The position numbers were made by a program, and so were the translations under genes. A model generated the notes under the pieces. That model had not been told where the DNA came from, did not search any database, and saw only the letters and a list, made by a program, of their open reading frames with translations. Shown here piece by piece: positions 33,832 to 42,894 of a stretch of 64,000 bases of DNA (positions are counted from its first letter, which is position 1; the number at the start of each line of letters is the position of its first letter). Source of the DNA: Streptococcus sp. zg-86 (GTDB taxonomy: Bacteria > Bacillota > Bacilli > Lactobacillales > Streptococcaceae); assembly GCF_017639855.1 (NCBI RefSeq), contig NZ_CP072115.1, positions 2,028,559 to 2,092,558 of the forward strand, read 5' to 3'.

Positions 33832-35793
33832 CTATGCTTCTTTTAATTCCTCTTCAATCACTTGCTGTAATTTTATTTGAACTTGATCAAGTGATTCATA
33901 ATGCACTTGGGCTGCTGCAAGATTAAAATGACCGCCTCCACCCATTTCTTCCATGATTCGCTGTACGTTCACCTTACTGCGGCTACGAGCTGAAATAGCG
34001 ATATAATCATTGACATTTTTTGTGACAACAAAGACTGCTTCAATCCCTGCCATCCCTAAAATCGTATCCGCTGCCTTACTTGGGACAATCGTATCATAGG
34101 CAATTTGTTCATCGCCACAAACCAAAACAATATGGTCTGAAATCTTTTGTCCTCTTAAAATCAATTCGTTGATTTGGCGGTATTCGTTGAAATCCGTTGC
34201 CGCAATCTGCTGAATTTCTGAACTATCACTACCACGATTTCTGAGGTAACTTGCCACATCAAATGTTCGACTCGTTACTCGAGCTGTAAAGTTCTTTGTA
34301 TCGAGCATAATTCCTGCCATCAGTAGACTAGATTGAAGACGGTTGATTTTATGGTGCTTATCATTTTGGAATTGAATCAATTCTGTCACTAATTCACTCG
34401 CTGAACTAGCGCCACTCTCAATATAGGTCAAGACTGCATTTTCTGGGAAATCTGCATCACGACGGTGATGATCAACCACTACAACCTGGCTAAACAACTC
34501 ATAAAATTCTTTTGACAAGGTCAAACCAATCTTAGAATGATCGACCATAATGAGAAGCGATTGAGAAGTCACCTGCTTCTTGGCTTCCTCTACCGTCAAT
34601 AAATTCGAGCAATTTTCATGAGCCAATCGCTGGATTGCTCGCTCAATATCAGCTGACATTTCCTGTGGATTGTAGACAGTGTAGGCATTGTTCATGATAT
34701 TTTGTGCAAAATACTGCATTCCAACAGCAGAACCCAAGGCATCCATATCCAAGTTGCGATGTCCCACCACAAAGACCTTATCCACCATTTTCAATTTGTC
34801 CGAAACAGCCGTCATCATCGCACGTGTACGCGTTCGTGTCCGTTTAACAGCAGAAGCAGAGCCACCGCCGAAAAAGAGCGGCTGTTTGCTCTCATCATTT
34901 TCTTTGACAACAACTTGATCCCCGCCCCGAACTTCAGCCATATTGAGATTTTGTAACGCAACCTGACCGATTTGCTGATGATTACTAGCTCCATAAGCAA
35001 TTCCTATACTTAGGGTCAAGGCCAACTCCATCTGTTTTGCTTCTTCACGAAACCGATTGATAACCGAAAATTTATCTTCAATTAATCCTTCCAAAACCGC
35101 ATAATCTGTAAAGAAGTAGAAACGATCCATGGTTCCACGACGGTAGTAAATCCCATTCTCGTTTGCGAAATCAGATACAAATTGTGCTAAAAAGCTATTG
35201 ATTTGGCTAATCTGAGAATCGGAATAAATATCTTCTAACTCATCATAATTATCGACAGAAATAATCCCAATAGCAGGCCGACTACCAATCAAATTTGAAG
35301 TAGCATAATATTCTGTTGACGCATCAAAAAAGTAGAAGATTCCTTGTTCAAAATCTACGTAGACTGCATAACGTTTGTCAGCAATTGTTACATAAGTCCT
35401 ATCCTCATCAAGACCAACGTCAATCATTTCCCGCAGTTTTCGTTGATCAAACTCACCATCTTCCTTGACAAATAGAAGTTCTGCATAAGGGTTAAACCAC
35501 TCTACTTGATTGTCTTCTGAGATTTTAATCACACCAACTGGCATATGGGCCAATAAGCGCATCAGACCAGAATCAGCCTGAGCATTTAGATACTCAATCT
35601 GTTCCACTTCACTCACTTCATAGGAATGTTGTTGAAAAATAAACAACAGAACAAGTAAGAATAAGGCGATAAAAATGGATAAATAGGTGATTGTAGATGT
35701 AGGGTATAAACTTTGTACTAAAGCTAATAATCCAAAGAGAATGATCCCAATCATCACAAAATGAATCGTTGAAAATCGAAATTTTTTCATCAC
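33832..35793 (-). CDS. gdpP: Cyclic di-AMP phosphodiesterase GdpP
   Basis: This 653-residue membrane enzyme hydrolyses c-di-AMP, setting potassium balance and beta-lactam tolerance. Domains in order: two membrane helices (about 12-55), a degenerate PAS domain (80-160), a degenerate GGDEF domain (170-300), and the DHH/DHHA1 catalytic module with VGHRNLDMDALGSA near 345, VDHHRRDADF near 445 and GGGGHFNLAAAQ near 620. All metal-binding motifs look intact. Two consecutive ATGs leave the start uncertain by one codon. It heads the rplI-dnaB-veg run. Confidence 0.95.
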   Translation of the reverse strand: MMKKFRFSTIHFVMIGIILFGLLALVQSLYPTSTITYLSIFIALFLLVLLFIFQQHSYEVSEVEQIEYLNAQADSGLMRLLAHMPVGVIKISEDNQVEWFNPYAELLFVKEDGEFDQRKLREMIDVGLDEDRTYVTIADKRYAVYVDFEQGIFYFFDASTEYYATSNLIGSRPAIGIISVDNYDELEDIYSDSQISQINSFLAQFVSDFANENGIYYRRGTMDRFYFFTDYAVLEGLIEDKFSVINRFREEAKQMELALTLSIGIAYGASNHQQIGQVALQNLNMAEVRGGDQVVVKENDESKQPLFFGGGSASAVKRTRTRTRAMMTAVSDKLKMVDKVFVVGHRNLDMDALGSAVGMQYFAQNIMNNAYTVYNPQEMSADIERAIQRLAHENCSNLLTVEEAKKQVTSQSLLIMVDHSKIGLTLSKEFYELFSQVVVVDHHRRDADFPENAVLTYIESGASSASELVTELIQFQNDKHHKINRLQSSLLMAGIMLDTKNFTARVTSRTFDVASYLRNRGSDSSEIQQIAATDFNEYRQINELILRGQKISDHIVLVCGDEQIAYDTIVPSKAADTILGMAGIEAVFVVTKNVNDYIAISARSRSKVNVQRIMEEMGGGGHFNLAAAQVHYESLDQVQIKLQQVIEEELKEA

Positions 35794-35860
35794 TAACCTC
35801 TGCTTGCCATTCTACCATAAAACCGCTGAAAATGCTAGCTTCTATTTCCACAAAAGATTT

Positions 35861-35890
35861 ACAAAAAGACCAGACAAATGCCCAGCCTTT
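35861..35890 (-). terminator. Terminator of mnmG overlapping its stop codon
   Basis: On the minus strand AAAGGCTGG pairs with CTGGTCTTT (three G-T wobbles), ending in TTTTTG. The hairpin begins within the last codon region of mnmG, a compact arrangement. It separates mnmG from gdpP. Confidence 0.7.
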
Positions 35891-37805
35891 AGTCATTATT
35901 TTTTGCATTAGTCTTTGAAATGGAGCGACTACGCCCTTCTAGATAAACCATGAGGATTGAAATATCTGCCGGATTGACCCCTGAAATACGGCTAGCTTGT
36001 CCAATTGTTTCTGGAGAAATCAACTTGAATTTCTGACGTGCTTCGGTCGCAATGGAATCAATATCATCCCAATCAATATCTGCTGGAATCCGTTTTTCTT
36101 CCATCCGTTTCATTTTTTCAACCTGGTCCAAGGCTTTAGTAATATAGCCCTCATATTTCACCTCGGTTTCAATCAATTCAATGGTCTTATCAGACAGTTC
36201 CTCAACAGCTGGACCAACAAATTGAAGGACATCCGCATAGGTGATTTCAGGTCTTCTCATAAATTCTTTTGCAGTCAACGCATCTGTCAGCGGTTTAAAG
36301 CCCATCGCGACAACCTTCTCATTGGTTTCCTTGACAGGTTTTAACTTGATTGAATCCAACCGCGCCATTTCATTTTCGAACTGGTTCTTGTGAATCTGAA
36401 AGACCTGATAACGCTCATCATCGACCAAACCAACCTGGCGCCCAATTTCTGTCAAACGCATATCTGCATTGTCATGGCGCAAAATTAAACGATATTCTGC
36501 CCGACTCGTCAAGAGGCGATAAGGCTCAACTGTTCCTTTGGTCACTAGGTCATCAATCATCACGCCAATATAGCCATCACTACGCTTCAAAATTAACTCT
36601 GGCTTGCCCTGTACTTTCAACGCCGCATTAATTCCTGCGATAATTCCCTGACCTGCGGCTTCTTCATAGCCTGAAGTCCCATTAGTTTGTCCAGCAGTAA
36701 ACAGACCTGAGATTTTTTTGGTTTCAAGAGTCGCCCGCAATTGATGAGGCATAACCATATCGTACTCAATTGCATACCCTGTTCGCATCATTTCAGCATT
36801 CTCTAGTCCTTTGATAGAATGTACCAATTCTTTTTGGACATCTTCTGGAAGGCTCGTTGATAAACCTTGGATATAAATCTCATCCGTATCACGCCCCTCT
36901 GGTTCTAAAAATAACTGATGCCGTTCCTTGTCTGCAAAGCGCACGATTTTATCCTCAATAGATGGACAATAGCGTGGACCTACCCCCTTAACTACACCTG
37001 AGAACATCGGTGCACGGTGCAAATTACTATTGATAATCTCATGACTGCGTGCATTGGTATAAGTTAACCAGCATGGAATCTGGTCTTGCAGATAATCCTC
37101 ATCTTTGGATAAAAAAGAAAAATGATTGGGCTTCTCGTCTCCAGGTTGAATTTCTGTTGCAGTATAGTCTACTGTTCTTGCATTAACACGGGGAGGAGTT
37201 CCTGTTTTAAAGCGCCCAATTTCAAGTCCCAATTCTTTTAAGTTATCTGCTAAAGTAACAGAAGCCAAGCTATTATTTGGTCCTGAGGAATATTTTAAGT
37301 CACCGATGATAATCTCCCCACGCAAAGCCGTACCTGTTGTTACAATGACTGCCTTTGCCGCAAAATACTGATTGGTCGCTGTCCGAACACCAACAACTCG
37401 ATCATCTTCTACCAAAATTTCATCAATCATGGTCTGGCGTAATGTCAAATTTTCCTGTCTTTCAACCGTTCGCTTCATCTCTAGCGAGTATTTGGCCTTA
37501 TCAGCCTGGGCACGAAGAGCACGTACAGCAGGACCTTTTCCTGTATTCAACATTTTCATTTGAATATAGGTCTTATCAATATTGCGCCCCATTTCTCCAC
37601 CAAGAGCATCAATCTCACGGACTACAATCCCCTTAGCCGATCCACCAATAGACGGATTACAAGGCATAAAAGCCACCATATCCAAATTTATCGTTGCAAG
37701 CAAGGTTTTACAGCCCATACGACTAGTTGCAAGACCTGCTTCTACCCCAGCATGTCCGGCTCCAATTACAATTACATCATATTCTTCAGTAAAGGTATAT
37801 GTCAT
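35889..37805 (-). CDS. mnmG: tRNA uridine-34 carboxymethylaminomethyl modification enzyme MnmG (GidA)
   Basis: The protein is 638 residues. The FAD-binding motif VIGAGHAGVEAGLA is near residue 12, the GidA signature GPRYCPSIEDK near 275, and the C-terminal helical domain recruits MnmE. With MnmE it adds carboxymethylaminomethyl to U34 of tRNAs. AGGAGATTAGGAA precedes the start. It lies 14 bp after a broken NUDIX gene and downstream of mnmA, which modifies the same base by 2-thiolation, so the group is functionally linked. Confidence 0.96.
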   Translation of the reverse strand: MTYTFTEEYDVIVIGAGHAGVEAGLATSRMGCKTLLATINLDMVAFMPCNPSIGGSAKGIVVREIDALGGEMGRNIDKTYIQMKMLNTGKGPAVRALRAQADKAKYSLEMKRTVERQENLTLRQTMIDEILVEDDRVVGVRTATNQYFAAKAVIVTTGTALRGEIIIGDLKYSSGPNNSLASVTLADNLKELGLEIGRFKTGTPPRVNARTVDYTATEIQPGDEKPNHFSFLSKDEDYLQDQIPCWLTYTNARSHEIINSNLHRAPMFSGVVKGVGPRYCPSIEDKIVRFADKERHQLFLEPEGRDTDEIYIQGLSTSLPEDVQKELVHSIKGLENAEMMRTGYAIEYDMVMPHQLRATLETKKISGLFTAGQTNGTSGYEEAAGQGIIAGINAALKVQGKPELILKRSDGYIGVMIDDLVTKGTVEPYRLLTSRAEYRLILRHDNADMRLTEIGRQVGLVDDERYQVFQIHKNQFENEMARLDSIKLKPVKETNEKVVAMGFKPLTDALTAKEFMRRPEITYADVLQFVGPAVEELSDKTIELIETEVKYEGYITKALDQVEKMKRMEEKRIPADIDWDDIDSIATEARQKFKLISPETIGQASRISGVNPADISILMVYLEGRSRSISKTNAKNND

Positions 37806-37819
37806 TTCCTAATCTCCTT

Positions 37820-38271
37820 TTATCGAATCTGTTCAATCGTCCCTGACCAATTTCGTAAGTGTATTTTCAAAAAATCAGGAACGATATCAATGTTTACAAG
37901 GTTGTCAACCTCCATCCAGTAGCATGGTAAAGCATCTCCTTCTTCTGTCATATTTTTTGGCGTTTCTTCCATTGGTTCAACGATATAGTGAAACTTAACA
38001 TTGTGAAAATTGACTGGCTCTTTCGTGTCAACTACTGTAAACTCACTTTCAACAATAAAAGCGAATTGCTTGACTGCTACATCAATCCCTAGTTCTTCTT
38101 TTACCTCTCGAACTACTGCAACTTCTGTTGACTCTCCAACCTTGATAGCTCCGCCAATCGTATATCACGATAGGAAAGAAAGAGTTTGTTATGTTTTATC
38201 ATCAGTGCTGTTGCACGAACGCCAAAAATCTGTTAGCCACTTCTTGTTCTAAATTTCAAATTATTCACCAT
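37820..38271 (-). pseudogene. NUDIX hydrolase pseudogene
   Basis: On the minus strand an ATG at 38271 opens 12 codons, then meets TAA (38233-38235). The same frame continues with QIFGVRATALMIKHNKLFL, a typical NUDIX first strand. Near 38158-38170 the frame is lost by a single-base change and resumes in another frame with the NUDIX box GGAIKVGESTEVAVVREVKE followed by ELGI, running intact to TAA at 37820. So one stop and one frameshift disable the gene. In S. pneumoniae a MutT/NUDIX gene occupies the same place between the thiouridylase and gidA genes, from what I recall of that genome. Confidence 0.85.
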
Positions 38272-38430
38272 TTTACACAAAAAGAGCCAAAACCCTCAGA
38301 AACTGCACGCAAAAAACGTCCAATTCCTATGAGCTTTGACCATCATAGCATTGTTATACTTTCATTTTATCACATTCAGTATGAATGTCAATTCAAAAAT
38401 ACCAGCAATAAAATTGACAATTTTGTCAAT

Positions 38431-39552
38431 CTAAATATACTGACACACTTGCCCATCCTTAAAAGCAAAATCAATCATTCCGCCACCTAGGCACTCATTA
38501 CCATTATAAAAGACAACTGCTTGACCAGGGGTAATGGCTCTCTGTGGCTCATCAAAAATGACCTCTGCCTTATCTCCCCTCACATGAACTGTCACTTTTG
38601 AATCTGGTTGGCGATAACGGAATTTTGCTGTACATTCCAGCGTAAAATTCTCAGGTCTCTCCTGTGTAAAGTGAACTTGACTAGCTGTCAAGCTAGTTGA
38701 CATCAACGACTCATGATAGAATCCTTGTCCCACATATAAAATATTTTGTGACAAATCTTTTCCAACAACAAACCATGGAGCATTATCCCCACCAATTTGT
38801 CCACCGATACCAAGTCCCCCACGTTGGCCAATGGTGTAATACATGAGACCTGCATGTTCCCCCATATCTCGACCATCAACTGTCATCATGCGTCCTTTTT
38901 GAGCAGGCAGATACTGGCTGAGAAATTCTTTAAAGTTCTTTTCACCGATAAAACAAATCCCAGTCGAATCTTTTTTCTTAGCTGTGGCAAGTCCTGCACG
39001 TTCAGCAATTTCACGTACTTCTGATTTTTGCAAATGTCCTAAAGGAAACATCGTTTTCTGCAATTGTTCTTGCGATAATTGACTGAGAAAATAGGTCTGA
39101 TCCTTGCCATTATCAGCCCCACGCAACATGTGAACAAGGCCATTCTCATCTCGTTTCACTTGTGCATAGTGACCTGTCGCCACATAATCAGCCCCCAAGT
39201 TCATCGCATAGTCTAAAAAGGCTTTGAATTTAATCTCCTTATTACACATCACATCAGGATTTGGTGTCCGTCCTGCCCGGTATTCGGCAAGAAAATATTC
39301 AAACACGCGATCCCAATACTCTTTTTCAAAGTTGACAGAGTAGTAAGGTATCCCAATTTGATCCGCAACAGCTGCAACATCTTTGTAATCTTCTGTCGCT
39401 GTACAAAAACCATTTTCGTCTGTGTCATCCCAGTTTTTCATGAAGATGCCAATCACATCATAGCCTTGCTCCTTGAGCAAAAGGGCCGTGACAGAGGAAT
39501 CAACACCCCCACTCATTCCAACGACAACACGTATCTTTGAGTTATCACTCAT
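38431..39552 (-). CDS. mnmA: tRNA-specific 2-thiouridylase MnmA
   Basis: This 373-residue cytosolic enzyme makes 2-thiouridine at U34 of Lys, Glu and Gln tRNAs. The PP-loop ATP motif is GMSGGVDSSV at residues 12-21. The two catalytic cysteines are in NPDVMCNKEIKF (about 103) and DSTGICFIGE (about 200). The C-terminal barrel domain is complete. The gap to the NUDIX pseudogene is 159 bp, with a TTGACAATTTTGTCAA palindrome, and holds no other gene. Its upstream region carries a 9-bp-arm palindrome (39578-39600) near the promoter. Confidence 0.95.
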   Translation of the reverse strand: MSDNSKIRVVVGMSGGVDSSVTALLLKEQGYDVIGIFMKNWDDTDENGFCTATEDYKDVAAVADQIGIPYYSVNFEKEYWDRVFEYFLAEYRAGRTPNPDVMCNKEIKFKAFLDYAMNLGADYVATGHYAQVKRDENGLVHMLRGADNGKDQTYFLSQLSQEQLQKTMFPLGHLQKSEVREIAERAGLATAKKKDSTGICFIGEKNFKEFLSQYLPAQKGRMMTVDGRDMGEHAGLMYYTIGQRGGLGIGGQIGGDNAPWFVVGKDLSQNILYVGQGFYHESLMSTSLTASQVHFTQERPENFTLECTAKFRYRQPDSKVTVHVRGDKAEVIFDEPQRAITPGQAVVFYNGNECLGGGMIDFAFKDGQVCQYI

Positions 39553-39577
39553 TATCTATTCTCCCATCAATATAATC

Positions 39578-39600
39578 GAGTGTAAACCTACTTTACACTC
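39578..39600. promoter_or_regulatory. Palindrome in the mnmA to sdaAB divergent region
   Basis: GAGTGTAAA and TTTACACTC form perfect 9-bp arms around a 5-base spacer, about 30 bp upstream of the mnmA start. It may be an operator or an mRNA leader hairpin. No regulator can be assigned from the sequence. Confidence 0.45.
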
Positions 39601-39723
39601 CTCTATTTTCAAAAAACGATTGAAGGTCGATTTTGAAGTGCAGATAGCACAGACAGTATTATACCACATACCTGTCTATTTTCTAGCAAATAAAATTAAG
39701 AAGCAGATTTTCCGAACGTTATT

Positions 39724-39732
39724 TGATATAAT
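39724..39732 (+). promoter_or_regulatory. Extended -10 promoter of sdaAB-sdaAA
   Basis: TGATATAAT is an extended -10 with a perfect TATAAT, about 30 bp before the sdaAB start. No good -35 is seen 17 bases upstream, which suggests either extended -10 recognition or an activator. Confidence 0.6.
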
Positions 39733-39761
39733 ACAAGTAAGAGAAAAATTGAGGAAAAGAT

Positions 39762-40433
39762 ATGACAAATTTAAAATTTCAATCAGTATTTGATATTATT
39801 GGACCTGTCATGATTGGTCCGTCATCTAGCCATACTGCTGGCGCTGTCCGCATCGGTAAAATTGTCTCATCAATCTTTGGCGAAACACCAACCGAGGTTG
39901 AATTTCAGCTCTATAATTCATTTGCCAAAACCTATCGGGGACATGGTACCGATGTAGCTCTTGTAGCTGGTATTTTAGGAATGGATACTGATGACCCTCG
40001 TATTCCAGATTCACTTGACATTGCGCGAGAAAAAGGCATTAAGGTTTACTGGAAAATCAATAAAGATAGCAATACACCCCATCCGAATACAACCCGTATT
40101 ATCATTAAAAATGATCACAAATCGATTTCTGCAACTGGGATTTCCATCGGGGGGGGAAATATTCAAGTTACGGAACTAAATGGATTTGCAGTCAATCTTA
40201 ATATGAATACTCCCACTATTATTATTGTTCACCAAGATGTACCCGGTATGATTGCCAAAGTAACGGATATTCTCTCTAAATATGACATCAATATCGCTCA
40301 AATGAATGTAACCCGTGAGAGTGCTGGTGAAAAAGCCATTATGATTATCGAAGTAGACTCAAGACAATGTGGCAATTCAATTAAAGAAATTGAAAAAATT
40401 CCTCATTTACACAATGTCAACTTCTTTAACTAG
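39762..40433 (+). CDS. sdaAB: L-serine dehydratase, iron-sulfur-dependent, beta subunit
   Basis: This 223-residue subunit has the N-terminal domain with GPSSSHTAGAVRIG (residues 19-32) and a C-terminal ACT domain (about 148-223), which may sense serine. With SdaAA it converts L-serine to pyruvate and ammonia. GAGGAAAAG precedes the ATG. It ends 12 bp before sdaAA. The gene is divergent from mnmA. Confidence 0.95.
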   Translation: MTNLKFQSVFDIIGPVMIGPSSSHTAGAVRIGKIVSSIFGETPTEVEFQLYNSFAKTYRGHGTDVALVAGILGMDTDDPRIPDSLDIAREKGIKVYWKINKDSNTPHPNTTRIIIKNDHKSISATGISIGGGNIQVTELNGFAVNLNMNTPTIIIVHQDVPGMIAKVTDILSKYDINIAQMNVTRESAGEKAIMIIEVDSRQCGNSIKEIEKIPHLHNVNFFN

Positions 40434-40445
40434 AAAGAGAAAAAC

Positions 40446-41321
40446 ATGTTTTATACAATTCAAGAACTTGTAAAACAAGCCAATGAACATTTTTCAGGCA
40501 GTGTTTCTGACCTAATGATTCATACCGAAATCGAGCTCACAGGACGGTCAAAAGAAGAAATAGTGGCACTTATGTCAAGAAACTTGACAGTTATGAAAGC
40601 TTCTATTATTGACGGTCTGACAGAAAGTAAATCCGTCTCTGGACTAACTGGAGGTGACGCAGCTAAACTGGAGCGCTATATCCAGTCTGGAAAAACCCTT
40701 TCAGACTCGACTATTTTATCTGCTGCGCGTAATGCCATTGCCGTCAATGAACTAAATGCCAAAATGGGCTTAGTTTGTGCAACACCCACAGCTGGATCTG
40801 CTGGTTGCTTACCAGCAGTCCTCGGAGTTGCTATTGATAAACTGAAACTAACTGAAAAAGAACAACTTGATTTTCTCTTTACAGCAGGTGCTTTCGGACT
40901 TGTGATTGCGAATAATGCTTCTATTTCAGGAGCAGAAGGTGGGTGTCAGGCAGAGGTTGGTTCTGCTGCTGCCATGTCCGCTGCCGCACTAACCTTAGCC
41001 GCAGGTGGATCTGCCTTTCAAGCCAGTCAAGCGATTTGCTTTGTCATCAAAAATATGCTCGGTCTGATTTGCGATCCTGTTGCTGGTCTTGTAGAAGTCC
41101 CGTGCGTCAAGCGAAATGCCATGGGAGCTAGCTACGCACTTGTGGCAGCTGATATGGCACTCGCAGGTATCGAATCGAAAATCCCAGCAGATGAGGTTAT
41201 TCTCGCTATGTACCAAGTGGGTTCTAGCTTACCAACTGCCTTTCGTGAAACAGCCGAAGGTGGTCTTGCCATTACACCAACTGGAAAACGCCTCGCTCAA
41301 CACATTTTTGGAACAGACTAA
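40446..41321 (+). CDS. sdaAA: L-serine dehydratase, iron-sulfur-dependent, alpha subunit
   Basis: This 291-residue catalytic subunit contains conserved Cys residues expected to hold the [4Fe-4S] cluster: in CATPTAGSAGCLP, GGCQAEVGSA, GLICDPVAG and VPCVKRNAMG. The Gly-rich phosphate/carboxylate loop SGLTGGDAAKL is near residue 63. It depends on SdaAB for activity and provides pyruvate from serine under fermentative growth. AGAAAGAG precedes the ATG. A bidirectional terminator follows. Confidence 0.95.
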   Translation: MFYTIQELVKQANEHFSGSVSDLMIHTEIELTGRSKEEIVALMSRNLTVMKASIIDGLTESKSVSGLTGGDAAKLERYIQSGKTLSDSTILSAARNAIAVNELNAKMGLVCATPTAGSAGCLPAVLGVAIDKLKLTEKEQLDFLFTAGAFGLVIANNASISGAEGGCQAEVGSAAAMSAAALTLAAGGSAFQASQAICFVIKNMLGLICDPVAGLVEVPCVKRNAMGASYALVAADMALAGIESKIPADEVILAMYQVGSSLPTAFRETAEGGLAITPTGKRLAQHIFGTD

Positions 41322-41365
41322 AGAAGCTCAGCTTACCCTCACTCCCTTTTATTCAAGACAGGCAA

Positions 41366-41395
41366 AAAGACCGAATCAGCTTCGGTCTTTCTTGA
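41366..41395. terminator. Bidirectional terminator between sdaAA and the LysM gene
   Basis: AAAGACCGAA (41366-41375) and TTCGGTCTTT (41381-41390) form a perfect 10-bp stem with a 5-base loop. The plus strand continues CTTGAT and the minus strand TTTTGCC, so it can serve both convergent genes. It is 45 bp after the sdaAA stop and 7 bp from the LysM stop. Confidence 0.85.
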
Positions 41396-41397
41396 TA

Positions 41398-41955
41398 TTA
41401 ATACCAACCGTTTGCCAACCAAAATCCTTTGGCTGCAGCCCATGAACCATATCGATTGGCTACATAAGCATCCGCTACACGTTCTTGATTTTCAGGAGAA
41501 TAATCTCCGTTCAAATACGTATTCGTCAACTGATAGCGGCCATAATAGATACCATTTTGAGCAGTATAACTACCGCCTGACTCTTTTTGTGCAATCCATT
41601 CTTTTGCCTCTGCTTCGTCGCCCGATACAGGCACTGGAGAAACAGTTACAGCTGGAGCCGGCTGAACTGGAGTTGCTTGAACAGCTTGCGGCGCAGAGAT
41701 ATTTGTAGGACCAGACTGATTTTGACTATTGCCTAATTCCAAAATTTGATCTACATAAATCAAATTCGGATTGGCAATTTTATTTAATGAAACAAGTGAT
41801 TCAACTGTTGTGTGATAGGTTAAGGCAATCTCAGATAGCGTATCACCTGGTTTTACAGTATAAGTATCTGCACTTACAACACCTGCAATCAGCATCGTTG
41901 CTGTAACAAAAAATCCTGCAATCGTTAGTTTTAGTTGTTTCCTTGTAAATGTCAT
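41398..41955 (-). CDS. Secreted LysM protein with transglycosylase-like C-terminus
   Basis: The protein is 185 residues. A signal peptide (1-29) ends near VVSADTYT. One LysM domain (YTVKPGDTLSEIALTYHTTV, about 29-73) binds peptidoglycan. A Pro/Ala/Val linker follows, then a C-terminal domain (about 118-185) with WIAQKESGGSYTAQNG and GRYQLTNTYL, the pattern of small lysozyme or transglycosylase-like wall proteins of streptococci. The catalytic Glu would be that in QKESGG. The start is the ATG at 41955; the frame extends 13 codons upstream without support. It probably acts in wall remodelling. Confidence 0.85.
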   Translation of the reverse strand: MTFTRKQLKLTIAGFFVTATMLIAGVVSADTYTVKPGDTLSEIALTYHTTVESLVSLNKIANPNLIYVDQILELGNSQNQSGPTNISAPQAVQATPVQPAPAVTVSPVPVSGDEAEAKEWIAQKESGGSYTAQNGIYYGRYQLTNTYLNGDYSPENQERVADAYVANRYGSWAAAKGFWLANGWY

Positions 41956-42099
41956 GTTATTACATATTCCTTTCTTCCAACTGACATCTATCATACAACC
42001 TAAATATTACCCAAACTTTGTGAAAATATTACAAATATTACAAATACGTTTAAATTAGACAATAAAAGCACCAAAATGGCGCTTTTTCTTATATTTTCA

Positions 42100-42894
42100 C
42101 TAACTTTTCAAGTAATAAAGAAGAATTCCTAAACAAAGAATAACCAACAGAGCAAGACTATCTGCTAATTTCCATTTTAACACACGATACTTTGTTCGAC
42201 CTTCTCCACCTTGATAACCACGCGCTTCCATAGCCGTTGCTAAAGCATCTGCCCTTTTAAAACTAGAGGCAAATAATGGAATCAGAATCGGAATAACAGA
42301 TTTTACCTTCTGAACAAGACTTCCCTCTCCAAAATCAACTCCCCGCGCTCGCTGCGCATTCATAATCCTTGTTGTATCATCCATAAGGGTTGGAACAAAT
42401 CGTAAACTCATGGACAACATCAATCCGATTTCATGCACTGGGATCTTCACATAAGTCAAAGGAGCCAAACCTGCTTCAATACCATCTGCCAAACTAAGGG
42501 GCATAGTGGTTAGCGTGAGTAAAGTAGAAAGGAAAATAATCAAGATAAAGCGGACAAAAATAATTCCTGCCTGCTGAATTCCTTCCTCCGTCACTTTTAA
42601 AATCCAAAATTGCCACAATACATCCTGACCCCCTGTAAAAAAGACTTGAAACAGGGTTGTAAAGAGAATAATACCAATCATAGGCTTAACACCATTGAGG
42701 AAAAAGCTCATTTTTATCTTGGATAAAAAGATGACCAGTAGTACAAATGCAAATAATAAGATATTTGTCACCAGATTATTTGCCCAGAAAATAATCAATA
42801 AAAAACTCATCATAACGAGCAATTTACTTCGCGGATCCAAGCGATGTATCATCGAATCTCCTGGAATATAGCGACCTAAAATTAACTTATCCAT
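42100..42894 (-). CDS. ecfT: Energy-coupling factor transporter transmembrane protein EcfT
   Basis: This 264-residue integral membrane component has about five membrane segments and the two conserved Ala-Arg-Gly type coupling motifs (AQRARGVDF near 180 and AMEARGYQGG near 225) that contact the ATPases. It couples EcfA1/EcfA2 to interchangeable vitamin-binding S components encoded elsewhere. I use the ATG at 42894 (MDKLILGRYIPGDS), in line with the family; it overlaps the ecfA2 stop by 8 bases. It is the last gene of the rodZ-pgsA-ecf run. Confidence 0.94.
   Translation of the reverse strand: MDKLILGRYIPGDSMIHRLDPRSKLLVMMSFLLIIFWANNLVTNILLFAFVLLVIFLSKIKMSFFLNGVKPMIGIILFTTLFQVFFTGGQDVLWQFWILKVTEEGIQQAGIIFVRFILIIFLSTLLTLTTMPLSLADGIEAGLAPLTYVKIPVHEIGLMLSMSLRFVPTLMDDTTRIMNAQRARGVDFGEGSLVQKVKSVIPILIPLFASSFKRADALATAMEARGYQGGEGRTKYRVLKWKLADSLALLVILCLGILLYYLKS

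Noticed and set aside
41998..42062. Possible WalR site (TGTAAT repeats) upstream of the LysM gene
   Set aside because: The two TGTAAT copies are 9 bp apart, whereas the WalR consensus needs 11 bp (five-base spacer).
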